The notes below the pieces were generated by a model. The model ran no database searches and was not told where the DNA came from. It was given only the letters and a program-made list of their open reading frames with translations. From assembly GCF_003634555.1 (NCBI RefSeq), contig NZ_RBKS01000001.1, forward strand, positions 2,232,001 through 2,296,000: a stretch of 64,000 nucleotides of DNA, given 5' to 3'. Each line of letters opens with the position of its first letter. The first letter of the stretch is position 1. This stretch comes from Frondihabitans australicus (GTDB lineage Bacteria; Actinomycetota; Actinomycetes; Actinomycetales; Microbacteriaceae). This document shows, piece after piece, positions 44,434 to 52,885 of this stretch. The translations under genes were made by a program, and so were the position numbers.

Positions 44434-45852
44434 ATGAAGCAGATTCACCTCGGAGTGTTCGAAGTCGCCGGAACCCAGGTCGGGGGCACCCGCAGCTGGT
44501 ACCACGAGCGGAGCGACTCGGTGCGCAACACCGACCTCGACATGTGGATCGGCATGGCGAAGATCCTCGACGAGGCAGGGTTCGACTTCCTCTTCTTCGC
44601 CGACGGCTACGGCTACCCGTCGAAGAACGGCGACCTTCCCGAGATGGCGGCCCGCGGCGGCATCAACTTCGGCGGCATCGACCCGTCGCTGCTGATCCCC
44701 ACGCTCGCGCGCGAGACGAAGCGCCTCGGGTTCGTCGTGACCAGCCCGACCGGCATCGACCACCCCCTGCAGACCGCTCGCCGCTTCGCCACGCTCGACC
44801 ACCTCACCGGCGGGAGGATCGGCTGGAACATCGTGACCGGCGGCTCCGGCAACACCGTCGCCGAGCTCTTCGGCCACACCGAGATGATGAAGCACGACGA
44901 CCGGTACGGCCAGGCCGACGAGTACGTCGACCTCGCGCTGACCTTCTGGGAGGGGTGCTGGGAGGACGACGCGCGCGTCGCCGACAAGGAGCTCGAGGTC
45001 TTCGCCGACCGCTCGAAGCTGCACCGCATCGAGTTCTCGGGCTCACACTTCCGGTCCAGCGGCTACTTCACGGTGCCGCCGTCGCCGCAGCGCACGCCCG
45101 TGCTGTTCCAGGCCGGGACGTCGGCCCGCGGGCGCGAGTTCGCGTCACGGAACGCCGAGGCGGTCTTCGTGCAGTACACGACCGGCCCGCAGACCGCCGC
45201 GAACGTCGCCGACATCCGCGCCCGGGCTACGGCGCAGGGCCGCGACCCGCAGTCGATCGTGACGATGGTCGGCCTCTCGGTCACCGTGGCTCCGACGAGC
45301 GCCGAGGCGCACCGGCTCCGCGCCGAGTTCGACGCGATGCAGAACGACGAGGTCGTCTCGGTGCTCTACGCCGGCAACACCGGAATCGACCTGCTCGCTC
45401 TCGACCCGTCGCGCGACCTCACGCAGCTCCGCGACTCCGGTTCATCTTCGCTCGTGGGGCAGATCGCGCAGAGCAACATCGACCGGTTCCTGCCCACCGA
45501 CGGCACACCCGCGCCGACCGTGCGCGAGATCCTCGACGACCTCAAGGGCAAGGGCACTCGCGGCCTGCAGCTCGTCGGCGACCCGATCGAGGTGGCCGAC
45601 GCCCTCGAGGCGATCATGGACGAGACGGACCTCGACGGGTTCCTCATCGAGCCGCTCTTCGGCACGGCCGACTGCGAGGACTTCGCGACGCTCGTCGTGC
45701 CCGAGCTGCGGCGGCGGGGCCGGATGCCCGCTTCGCCCGCAACGGGCACGCTGCGGGCGCAGGTGACGGGCGGCGGGGCGCACCTCGCGGCGGACCACCC
45801 CGGGCGGCGGTTCGTGGTGACGCCTGCGGCTGTTACTGCTGCGTCGGTCTGA
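44434..45852 (+). CDS. NtaA/SnaA/DszA-type FMN-dependent monooxygenase
   Basis: A flavin-dependent two-component monooxygenase of the bacterial luciferase-like family, 472 residues, slightly longer than typical NtaA/DmoA proteins. Family segments include AGFDFLFFADGYGYP, TSPTGIDHPLQTARRFATLDHLTGGRIGWNIVT, HDDRYGQADEYVD, GYFTVPPSPQRTPVLFQAG and FLIEPLFG. It needs reduced FMN from a separate reductase, which I do not see nearby. The substrate (an aminopolycarboxylate, sulfonate, thiophene or xenobiotic) is undetermined. Its promoter has its own palindromic operator, distinct from the TetR sites. Confidence 0.9.
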   Translation: MKQIHLGVFEVAGTQVGGTRSWYHERSDSVRNTDLDMWIGMAKILDEAGFDFLFFADGYGYPSKNGDLPEMAARGGINFGGIDPSLLIPTLARETKRLGFVVTSPTGIDHPLQTARRFATLDHLTGGRIGWNIVTGGSGNTVAELFGHTEMMKHDDRYGQADEYVDLALTFWEGCWEDDARVADKELEVFADRSKLHRIEFSGSHFRSSGYFTVPPSPQRTPVLFQAGTSARGREFASRNAEAVFVQYTTGPQTAANVADIRARATAQGRDPQSIVTMVGLSVTVAPTSAEAHRLRAEFDAMQNDEVVSVLYAGNTGIDLLALDPSRDLTQLRDSGSSSLVGQIAQSNIDRFLPTDGTPAPTVREILDDLKGKGTRGLQLVGDPIEVADALEAIMDETDLDGFLIEPLFGTADCEDFATLVVPELRRRGRMPASPATGTLRAQVTGGGAHLAADHPGRRFVVTPAAVTAASV

Positions 45853-45900
45853 CCTGGCCGGCTGTCCGACTGGTGCTGTCTGGGCTGACCGACCGGCGGG

Positions 45901-46725
45901 TCAGGCGGAGAGCCAGGCCTCGAGCGGCGCGTAGAGCTCTTCGAACGTGGGCGCGCGGAACGTCGGCTGCGCGTCGGGCGCGGCGAACCGCTCGATGAGG
46001 GCGGTCGCCGAGCCCTGATCGGCCGCCGGCGCGAGGTCGTTCCGCCAGATGTCGCCGACGCTGGCGAGGCGCTCGGGCGCGTCGGCGAGACCGCGCTGCT
46101 GTCTCAGGCGGCGCAGGATCGCGGGCATCCCGTCGGGCTTGCCGGCGCTCGTCACGATCTCGTCGAAGGCGTCTTTGAGGCCGAAGTGAGCGAGCTGCTG
46201 TGCGACCCCGGTCTCGGTCGCGTTCGTGACGAGCACGACGTCGGCCCTCTCTCGGCTCCGGCCCAGGAAATCGGCGAGACCCGGAGGGGCCCACGTCTCG
46301 AGGAGGCCAGCGGCGAGCTCGCGGCGGCTCGCCTCGTAGGCGGCGTCGAGGTCTTCTCGCTGCGCGCCGCGGCTTCGGGCGAGCGCTGCCGTCGCGGCGT
46401 AGCCGTCGGCCGAGTCGACGACATGCGCGAGAGCAGCGGCCACCTCGGGCGCGCTGGCCTCGTCGCCGGACTCGCGGTCGGCCGCCTCCGCCACCGCGTC
46501 AGGCCCGCTCAGGAACAGCGCCACCACGTGCTCGACGAAGCCGTCGGCGTGAGCGGGGTCGCGCTCGGCGAGAGCCGCGTCGGCATGACGGGCGTACGAC
46601 AGCACGGGGGCGTCGCCGAGGCAGACTGTGCCGTCGAAGTCGAGGACGAGGAGTTTGGTGGGCGTTGTGATTGAAGAGGTCGGCTTCGCCGCGATCTCTT
46701 CTGCTGCGCCGTCGGCTGTGCTCAT
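45901..46725 (-). CDS. HAD family hydrolase
   Basis: A haloacid-dehalogenase-type phosphatase of 274 residues. Motif I is LLVLDFDGTVCLGD (about 24-37), preceded by a 20-residue unstructured extension. Motif II is in VVLVTNATE, the motif III lysine lies in TSAGKPDGMPAIL, and motif IV is SVGDIWRNDLAPA. An insert between motifs I and II forms an alpha-helical cap. It follows prs by 16 nt on the same strand; the substrate is unknown. Confidence 0.85.
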   Translation of the reverse strand: MSTADGAAEEIAAKPTSSITTPTKLLVLDFDGTVCLGDAPVLSYARHADAALAERDPAHADGFVEHVVALFLSGPDAVAEAADRESGDEASAPEVAAALAHVVDSADGYAATAALARSRGAQREDLDAAYEASRRELAAGLLETWAPPGLADFLGRSRERADVVLVTNATETGVAQQLAHFGLKDAFDEIVTSAGKPDGMPAILRRLRQQRGLADAPERLASVGDIWRNDLAPAADQGSATALIERFAAPDAQPTFRAPTFEELYAPLEAWLSA

Positions 46726-46741
46726 TGGTTCGACGGGGCCG

Positions 46742-47719
46742 CTACGCGGCTCCGTCGAACATCGACGTGACCGACCCGTTGTCGAACACCTCGTGGATCG
46801 CGCGAGCGATGAGCGGAGCGATCGGCAGCACGGTGAGCGACGGAAAGCGCTGGTGCTCGGTGAGCGGAAGCGTGTCGGTGACGACGACGGAGTCGATGAA
46901 CTCGTTGGAGAGGATCTCGGGCGCAGGATCGGAGAACACGGGGTGCGTCGCGGCGACGACGACGCCGATCGCGCCGGCCTTCTTGAGGGCCTCGGCGGCC
47001 TTCACGATCGTGCGACCGGTGTCGATGAGGTCGTCGACGAGCAGGCAGACGCGGCCGCGGACCTCGCCGACGATCTCGTGCACCGAGACCTCGTTCATCA
47101 CGCGTGGGTCGCGACGCTTGTGGATGATGGCGAGCGGCGCGCCGAGGCGCTCCGACCACACGTCGGCGACCTTGACGCGCCCCATGTCGGGCGAGACCAC
47201 CGTGAGCGTTGTGGGGTCGAGCTTCTCCTGGAAGTGCTTGAGCAGCACCGGCATCGCGAAGAGGTGGTCGACGGGACCGTCGAAGAACCCCTGGATCTGC
47301 GGGGCGTGGAGGTCGACGCTCATGATGCGGTGCGCGCCCGCCGCCTTGTAGAGATCGGCGACGAGGCGGGCGGAGATCGGTTCGCGGCCGCGACCCTTCT
47401 TGTCTTGGCGGGCATACGGGAAGTAGGGGGCGACGACGGTGATGCGCTTGGCCGAGGCCCGCTTGAGAGCGTCGACCATGATCAGCTGCTCCATCAGCCA
47501 CTCGTTGATCGGCCGCGTGTGCGACTGGATCACGAAGGCGTCGGAGCCGCGGACGCTGTCGTCGTAGCGGGCGTAGATCTCGCTCGAGGCGAAGGTGCGT
47601 GCGTCGGTGTGGGTCAGCTCGGTGCCGAGCTCTCGTGCGATCGCGTGGGCCAGCTCGGGGTGAGCCCGGCCGGAGACCAGCACGAGGCGGTTCTCACCGG
47701 TGATCTTGATTCCGGACAC
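46742..47719 (-). CDS. prs: ribose-phosphate pyrophosphokinase
   Basis: PRPP synthetase supplying 5-phosphoribosyl 1-pyrophosphate for nucleotide, His and Trp synthesis, 325 residues. The ATP-binding segments (FASSEIYARYDDSVRGSD, SHTRPINEWLMEQLIM), the flexible catalytic loop KRR in IIHKRRD, VDLHAPQIQGFF, and the PRPP-binding loop LLVDDLIDTGRTI are present. GTG (MSGIKITGENRL) is chosen because it gives the family N-terminus. It lies 77 nt downstream of glmU, the conserved glmU-prs order. Confidence 0.96.
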   Translation of the reverse strand: MSGIKITGENRLVLVSGRAHPELAHAIARELGTELTHTDARTFASSEIYARYDDSVRGSDAFVIQSHTRPINEWLMEQLIMVDALKRASAKRITVVAPYFPYARQDKKGRGREPISARLVADLYKAAGAHRIMSVDLHAPQIQGFFDGPVDHLFAMPVLLKHFQEKLDPTTLTVVSPDMGRVKVADVWSERLGAPLAIIHKRRDPRVMNEVSVHEIVGEVRGRVCLLVDDLIDTGRTIVKAAEALKKAGAIGVVVAATHPVFSDPAPEILSNEFIDSVVVTDTLPLTEHQRFPSLTVLPIAPLIARAIHEVFDNGSVTSMFDGAA

Positions 47720-47796
47720 GTCGCTCGCTCTCCGGCCGAATGGCCAAGCCCGCTCGGGGCTGTCGTGGTTCGTGGTGCTGGTGGTGCCGGGTTCGC

Positions 47797-49287
47797 TCAG
47801 CTGTCGCCTGCGGGTGCGGCGTCGGCGCCGCCCTCCGCCGTCGAAGCCGCCGAGGCTTCCGCTGCCTGAGCGGCCTGCGCCGCCCCGGCAGCCTTGGCTG
47901 CGGCCGTGCCCTCGCGGTTCGTCTCGACCCACCCGTCGAGGTTTCGCTGCGGGGCCACGTTGATGGCGAGGGAACCCGCCGGCACGTCTTTGCGCACCAC
48001 CGTCCCTGCACCCGTATATGCTCCGTCGCCAATCCTAACGGGGGCGACGAAGACGTTGTGCGACCCGGTGCGCACGTGCGACCCGACCACGGTGCGGTGC
48101 TTGTTCACACCGTCGTAGTTCGCCGTGATGGTGCCGGCGCCGATGTTCGCCCCGACGCCCACCTCGGTGTCGCCCACGTAGCTCAGGTGGGGAACCTTGC
48201 TGCCCTCGCCGATGGTGGCGTTCTTCGTCTCGACGTAGGTGCCGATCTTGCCGTCGGCGCCGAGCATCGTGCCGGGGCGCAGGTAGGCGAACGGGCCGAC
48301 GCTGGCCCGAGCGCCGATGACCGCGAGCGTGGCGTCGGTGCGCTTGACGACGGCGCCCTCGCCGACCTCGGTGTCGACGAGCGTCGTGTCGGGGCCGATG
48401 ACGGCCCCGGTCTCGACACTCGTCGCCCCCTTGAGCTGAGTGCCGGGCAAGATCTCGACGTCCGCCGCCAGGCTGACGTCGCGGTCGATCCACGTCGTCG
48501 CAGGATCGAGGATCGTGACGCCCTCGAGCTGCCAGTGCCTCACGATCCTGTCGTTCAGCCTCCGTGCCGCCGCGGCGAGCTGGGCGCGGTCGTTGATGCC
48601 CTCGAGCCGCCACGCCTCGGCGATGGGGGTCGCGGCGACGAGGCCGCCGCTCGCCTCGACGAGGCCGACGACGTCGGTGAGGTACTTCTCGTTCTGCGCG
48701 TTCGCACTCGACACCGCGGGCAGGTGCGAGCGGAGCGCCGCGACGGTGAAGGCGTACGTGCCGGAGTTGATCTCGGACACGAGGAGCTCGTCGGCCGAGG
48801 CGTCCTTCTGCTCGACGATGCGGGCGACGGACTGGTCGGGCTTGCGGATCACCCGGCCGTAGCCGGAGGGGTCGTCCAGGATCGCGCTGAGGAGCGTCAC
48901 CTGTGCGCTCGCCGCCCGGTGCTGCGCCAGCAGGCCCTCGAGCGTGGCGCGGTCGACGAACGGCACGTCGGCGCTCACGACGACGACGTCGCCGACGAAG
49001 TCGGACGGCAGCGCCTCGACCGCCTGCTCGACCGCTCGGCCTGTGCCTGGCTGGTCGTCCTGGTCGACGAGGACCGCGTGCGGGGCGGCCTCGAGGGCGC
49101 TCTCGCCGACGAGTGCGCGCTCGTGGCGGACGACCACGAGGAGGTGAGCGGGGTCGAGCGCGGTGGCGGCGTCGAGGACGTGGTGGAGCAGAGGAAGCCC
49201 GCCGAGGCGATGCAGCACCTTCGGGGTCGCGGACTTCATGCGGGTGCCCTGACCGGCGGCGAGGACGATGACGGCGAGGTCTGGCAT
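47797..49287 (-). CDS. glmU: bifunctional UDP-N-acetylglucosamine pyrophosphorylase/glucosamine-1-phosphate acetyltransferase
   Basis: Makes UDP-GlcNAc for peptidoglycan, and in mycothiol producers also for mycothiol. The protein is 496 residues. The N-terminal nucleotidyltransferase has LAAGQGTRMKS (about 9-19), DQPGTGRAV and NSGTYAF. The C-terminal left-handed beta-helix of hexapeptide repeats (about 255-455) includes RPGTMLGADGKIGTYVETKN and the acetyltransfer segment GAGTITANYDGVNKHRT. The last 35 residues are an Ala/Glu-rich tail as in other actinobacteria. Confidence 0.96.
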   Translation of the reverse strand: MPDLAVIVLAAGQGTRMKSATPKVLHRLGGLPLLHHVLDAATALDPAHLLVVVRHERALVGESALEAAPHAVLVDQDDQPGTGRAVEQAVEALPSDFVGDVVVVSADVPFVDRATLEGLLAQHRAASAQVTLLSAILDDPSGYGRVIRKPDQSVARIVEQKDASADELLVSEINSGTYAFTVAALRSHLPAVSSANAQNEKYLTDVVGLVEASGGLVAATPIAEAWRLEGINDRAQLAAAARRLNDRIVRHWQLEGVTILDPATTWIDRDVSLAADVEILPGTQLKGATSVETGAVIGPDTTLVDTEVGEGAVVKRTDATLAVIGARASVGPFAYLRPGTMLGADGKIGTYVETKNATIGEGSKVPHLSYVGDTEVGVGANIGAGTITANYDGVNKHRTVVGSHVRTGSHNVFVAPVRIGDGAYTGAGTVVRKDVPAGSLAINVAPQRNLDGWVETNREGTAAAKAAGAAQAAQAAEASAASTAEGGADAAPAGDS

Positions 49288-49424
49288 GAGGTCTCCTGGT
49301 GGTGGTGATCGCTCGGGTCGTGCTGGAGAGTCATGCTACCGGCGAGGCGCCGAGCGTTGACCGGAGGGTGCCTGCTCCTGTGGATAACTCGGACCACGGC
49401 TCGGGCGGGTGGGAGCATGGGGCC

Positions 49425-49814
49425 ATGACACGCCACACGATCTCCGCCGACACCGCCCCCGCCGCCGTCGGGCCCTACTCGCACGCCGCGTCGGGCACTC
49501 CTGACGGGCTGCTGTTCCTGTCGGGGCAGACGCCCATCGACCCGGCCTCGGGCGCCCTCGTCGAGGGCGGCATCGAGCTCCAGACCCGTCGCATCTTCGC
49601 GAACCTGGCCGAGGTCCTCGCGGCGGCGACGCTGACGCTCGACGACGTGGTCAAGGCGAGCGTCTACCTCACGTCGATGGACGACTTCGCCGAGATGAAC
49701 AAGGTCTACGGCGAGGTCTTCACCGAGCCCTACCCGGCGCGGACGACCGTGGCCGTCGCCGCGCTGCCGCTCGGCGCGAAGGTCGAGATCGAGGTGGTCG
49801 CCGCGCGTCGCTGA
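49425..49814 (+). CDS. RidA family protein
   Basis: A 129-residue enamine/imine deaminase of the YjgF/YER057c/UK114 (RidA) family, which hydrolyses reactive 2-aminoacrylate-type intermediates from PLP enzymes. Typical segments are AVGPYSHAA, LLFLSGQTPIDPASG, the loop DDVVKASVYLTSMDDFAEMN, and the catalytic-arginine motif YPARTTVAVAALPLGAKVEIEVVA. ATG is chosen with GGGAG about 9 nt upstream. Such proteins protect against by-products of threonine dehydratase (ilvA is also in this window). Confidence 0.93.
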   Translation: MTRHTISADTAPAAVGPYSHAASGTPDGLLFLSGQTPIDPASGALVEGGIELQTRRIFANLAEVLAAATLTLDDVVKASVYLTSMDDFAEMNKVYGEVFTEPYPARTTVAVAALPLGAKVEIEVVAARR

Positions 49815-49860
49815 CGCGCGTCGCTCGGGCCGCCGCGGCCGGACGCCTTCGCGACGGACG

Positions 49861-50346
49861 TCAGCGCAGCATCCGCACGGCGTCGATCGTGTGCGGGCCC
49901 ATCGTGTGCTGCTCGCTGCGGCCGTCGCGCGCGAAGCCGTTGCGGCGGTAGAAGGCCTCGGCGCGCGGGTTGCGGTCGGCGACCCAGAGCGACGCCGGGC
50001 TGTCGCCGATGACCGCGTCGAGAAGGCGCTGCCCCGTGCCGTCGCCGTGGTGCGCCGCCAGCACGTAGAGGCCCGAGAGCTCCAGGGCGCGTGGCGCATC
50101 GGCGTCGCGCGAGGCACCGGCCGACGCCCAGCCCACGGCTGAGTCTTCGGTCATTGCCACGAGCACGGTGCTCTGACGCTCGCGCAGGATCCGACGCCAC
50201 CGATCCGCGCGCTCGACCACGTCGAGGCTCGCGAGGAACTCCGGCGGCAGCAGGTGCGCGTACGCCTCCCGCCACGACGCGACGTGCACCTCGGCGATGC
50301 CCTCCGCGTCGGCGAGGGTCGCCTCGCGCACCGTGACGTCGCTCAT
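49861..50346 (-). CDS. GNAT family N-acetyltransferase
   Basis: A 161-residue acetyl-CoA-dependent acetyltransferase. The GNAT core includes VREATLADAEGIAEVHVASWREAY, the CoA-binding V/I-x-x-x-x-R/H-G-x-G segment LYVLAAHHGDGTGQRLLDAV (motif A), and NPRAEAFYRRNGFARDG (motif B). In motif A the usual Q/RxxGxG/A reads HHGDGTG. The substrate is unknown. Confidence 0.92.
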   Translation of the reverse strand: MSDVTVREATLADAEGIAEVHVASWREAYAHLLPPEFLASLDVVERADRWRRILRERQSTVLVAMTEDSAVGWASAGASRDADAPRALELSGLYVLAAHHGDGTGQRLLDAVIGDSPASLWVADRNPRAEAFYRRNGFARDGRSEQHTMGPHTIDAVRMLR

Positions 50347-50723
50347 GCGTCGACGGTAGCGCGCGTTCAGGGGCGGGCTCGTGCGTGCGGGAGGATCTTT
50401 TCCCTCGAGGGAGGATCACGAGGCCGCGTTCGCTGACCGACGCGCTTCGAGTTCCTCCGCTCGGGTCCGAAGGACGGCGTTTCTCCTCCCGGGGGCGCGT
50501 TCGGCGCGCCGACTCGGTGCGCTCGGGAGGAGTTCCCGCGAGCCCTTTCCTCCCCGACACCAGAAACCACGTCAGAGTTCCTCCCGACGGCTGCGATTCG
50601 GCCGTTGTTCCTCCCGAACGATCGCGAAGTCCTCCCGAACCGAAGGGCCTCCGACTGGGGCTGCGCCCGGCGCCCCGCTCCCCCTACGATGAGCCCACGC
50701 CGCAGTTCGACCGAGGAGGGCAC
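50347..50723. repeat. intergenic region with repeated TCCTCCCGA words
   Basis: No gene is evident in these 377 bp. The word TCCTCCCGA or a one-base variant recurs: forward at 50452, 50484, 50547, 50578, 50608 and 50630, and in reverse (CGGGAGGA) at 50388 and 50524. Spacing is about 20-60 bp. Three copies near the 3' end are exact. A short palindromic stretch CGCGTTCGGCGCGCCGA lies in the middle. The same word begins the hairpin near 52.83 kb. It sits between a GNAT gene and a small membrane-protein gene. Confidence 0.6.
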
Positions 50724-51116
50724 GTGCGACAGGAGACCGCGCTGGACCGCGCCGCCCGCACCGACCCGGGGCTGTCGCCGTGGACACCGCAGGCTCTGCT
50801 CCTCCTGGGGATCGCCTTCAATGGGCTGGGTTCCTTCGTGATGCTCCACCTCGTGGCGCGCCACATCGGCGGCATCACGATCGGGCCGATGTACCTCTAC
50901 GTCGCGACGACCGGGCTCCACATGCCGCGCGACCTGTTCCTGGTCCTCGCGTTCCTCGGCAGCCTGCTCATGCCGATCGGCCTCACATTCGTGACGCTCT
51001 CGATCGTGCTGGGGCTGTGGGTGTCCGAAAATCGGCGCGCATTCGGCGCGGCCGAGACCGCGGCAGCCACCGCGGCAGCGTCGGCGCTCGCGACGACGAT
51101 GGCTCCGCGCCCTTAG
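50724..51116 (+). CDS. hypothetical membrane protein
   Basis: A 130-residue protein with three hydrophobic segments (about 20-38, 44-64 and 70-96). A short acidic N-terminus and an Ala/Thr-rich C-terminal tail complete it. I do not recognise a family. The GTG is preceded by a strong GAGGAGG. Its stop overlaps the stop of the convergent alpha/beta hydrolase gene (shared TTAG). It lies downstream of the TCCTCCCGA repeat region. Confidence 0.75.
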   Translation: MRQETALDRAARTDPGLSPWTPQALLLLGIAFNGLGSFVMLHLVARHIGGITIGPMYLYVATTGLHMPRDLFLVLAFLGSLLMPIGLTFVTLSIVLGLWVSENRRAFGAAETAAATAAASALATTMAPRP

Positions 51117-51919
51117 ACGAGCCCCGCGAACGCCACGACGTCGGCCACGAACCGCTCCCGCTCCTCCGAAGCGAGGGCGTGCCCCGAGTGCTCGTACACC
51201 CGGAACACGGCGCCGCGGATGAGCTCGGCGACCTCCTGCCCCGCGGAGGGCGGGTTGAGCCCGTCGGCGGCACCCGACAGCACGAGCGTCGGCGCCGTCA
51301 TGAGCGGAAGCGTGGGGCGCAGGTCGAACCCGGCGAGCGAGGCCTCCACGGCGGCGCGCTCGGGCGGGGTGAGGGCGACGTCGGCCACGAGTTCGTCCCC
51401 GATCCTGCGCCTGTCGGCCTCGGAGGTGTCGGGCGACCAGACGGCCCCGGCGAGGAAGGCGAAGGCCTCTTCGTCGGTCGCCGCGGCGAGGTCGAAGCCG
51501 TGCCGCGCGGCGTAGGCGGCCGACGACGAGGTGAGCCCGTGCGCCTTCGACACGACGAGCACGAGGCTCGAGATGCGCGCAGGATCACGGATCGCCGCCG
51601 CCTGGGCGATGTACGACCCCATCGAGATGCCGACGAGCGCGAACCGGTCCAGGCCGAGCGCGGTGGCGAGCCCGAGCACCGCGCGAGCCTGGTCGTCGAG
51701 GGTGAACTCCGACGGATGCGACGAGTGCCCGTGGCCGAGCGCGTCGAGGGCGATCACATCGAACGAGGCCGACAGCTCGTGAGCGAGGGCGGCGACGGTC
51801 GAGGAGTCGCCGAAGAGGCCGTGGACGAGCAGCAGGGGCGGTGCTCCTGCGCCCGCACCGAACCGCCGGAACGCGATCTCGTGGCCGTCGACGGGAGTGG
51901 TCTCGAAGGGGGATGCCAT
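51113..51919 (-). CDS. alpha/beta hydrolase
   Basis: A 268-residue serine hydrolase of the alpha/beta fold. The oxyanion motif is LLLVHGLFGDSS, the nucleophile Ser is in VGISMGSYIAQ, the acid Asp is probably in VLSGAADGLNP, and the catalytic His is in YEHSGHALASEE. The N-terminus MASPFETTPVDGHEIAFRRFG fits the family start; upstream in-frame sequence is not conserved-looking. It is divergent from the SDR gene. The substrate is unknown (esterase or lactonase-like). Confidence 0.88.
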   Translation of the reverse strand: MASPFETTPVDGHEIAFRRFGAGAGAPPLLLVHGLFGDSSTVAALAHELSASFDVIALDALGHGHSSHPSEFTLDDQARAVLGLATALGLDRFALVGISMGSYIAQAAAIRDPARISSLVLVVSKAHGLTSSSAAYAARHGFDLAAATDEEAFAFLAGAVWSPDTSEADRRRIGDELVADVALTPPERAAVEASLAGFDLRPTLPLMTAPTLVLSGAADGLNPPSAGQEVAELIRGAVFRVYEHSGHALASEERERFVADVVAFAGLV

Positions 51920-52055
51920 GAACCCATCGTGCTCCCGGCCACCGACAGCGCGGGGACCCGGCGTCCCCACGTCAGCGCCGCGTGAGCGCCGTGCAAGCGA
52001 GCGGGACGACGCTGAGGGCACCGCACTCGAGCCCGCACGACGGAAGGAACCCCCC

Positions 52056-52787
52056 ATGAACCAGAAGGTCGCACTCATCACCGGCGCAGGCCGCGAACTC
52101 GGCCTCGGCTTCGCCACCGCACGCCTGCTGGCCGAACAGGGCCATCACGCGATCGTCACCGCCAGGTCGCAGGAGCAGGCCGACACCCGCGCGTCCGAAC
52201 TCCGTTCGCTGGGACTCGACGCCTCGGCCCTCGTGCTCGACCTCGCCGACGTCGACGCCTACGCCCGGGTGGCCCGGCGCGTGGAGGACGACTTCGGCCG
52301 CCTCGACGTGCTGGTCAACAACGCCAGCACCATGCCCGACATGGGCGTCAGGTCGATGCTCGACGTCGACATCCGCGAGGCGGCGAACGCGCTGCAGGTC
52401 GACGTCGTCGCGACGTGGGGCATGACGCAGGCGTTCCGCGGACTCCTCGAGGCATCGCCTGAGGGTCGTGTCGTGAACGTGTCGAGTCGCGTGTGGGTTC
52501 TCATTCCGGCGGCAGGATCCGAGGTCTTCTCCCCTGCCCACGCGTTCGCGAAGTTCGCCGTGAACACCCTGTCGACGTCGCTGGCGGGTGCCTTCACCGG
52601 CACGCGCGTGCTCGTGAACGCGGTCGACCCCGGGCAGGTGGCGACGCACCCCGAGCTCGGTCTCGACCCCGAGGACGTCCCTGCGGCCGAGGCCGCGCGC
52701 TGGGTCGCCTGGGCGGCGACGCTGCCCGCGGACGGCCCCACGGGCGGCGTCTGGTTCGAGGGCGAGCCGGCGCCGACGTCGTTCTGA
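52056..52787 (+). CDS. short-chain dehydrogenase/reductase with altered catalytic Tyr
   Basis: A 243-residue SDR. The coenzyme motif is TGAGRELGLG (about 9-18), NNAS is at about 89-92, and the Ser region is VNVSSRV. The YxxxK catalytic motif appears as HAFAK, with His in the Tyr position. Ten or so residues (LIPAAGSEVFSP) precede it. The start ATG follows GGAAGGAACCCCCC. The change may alter or abolish reductase activity, or another residue may act as acid/base. It ends before a perfect 24-bp hairpin shared with the convergent beta-lactamase. Confidence 0.85.
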   Translation: MNQKVALITGAGRELGLGFATARLLAEQGHHAIVTARSQEQADTRASELRSLGLDASALVLDLADVDAYARVARRVEDDFGRLDVLVNNASTMPDMGVRSMLDVDIREAANALQVDVVATWGMTQAFRGLLEASPEGRVVNVSSRVWVLIPAAGSEVFSPAHAFAKFAVNTLSTSLAGAFTGTRVLVNAVDPGQVATHPELGLDPEDVPAAEAARWVAWAATLPADGPTGGVWFEGEPAPTSF

Positions 52788-52825
52788 GGCCGCGCCTGCC
52801 CCCGCGCCTGCCGCCTGCCCTTGCG

Positions 52826-52883
52826 CCTCCCGAAAACGACTCTGCACACTTGAATCCACGTGTGCAGAGTCGTTTTCGGGAGG
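52826..52883. repeat. perfect 24-bp hairpin between convergent SDR and beta-lactamase genes
   Basis: Arms CCTCCCGAAAACGACTCTGC.. and its exact complement enclose a 10-nt loop TTGAATCCAC. A4 and T4 flank a GC-rich inner stem, so it can terminate transcription in both directions. Its arms differ from the three CACCTGCGACG hairpins and begin with the CCTCCCGA word repeated near 50.5 kb. Confidence 0.88.
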
Positions 52884-52885
52884 GG

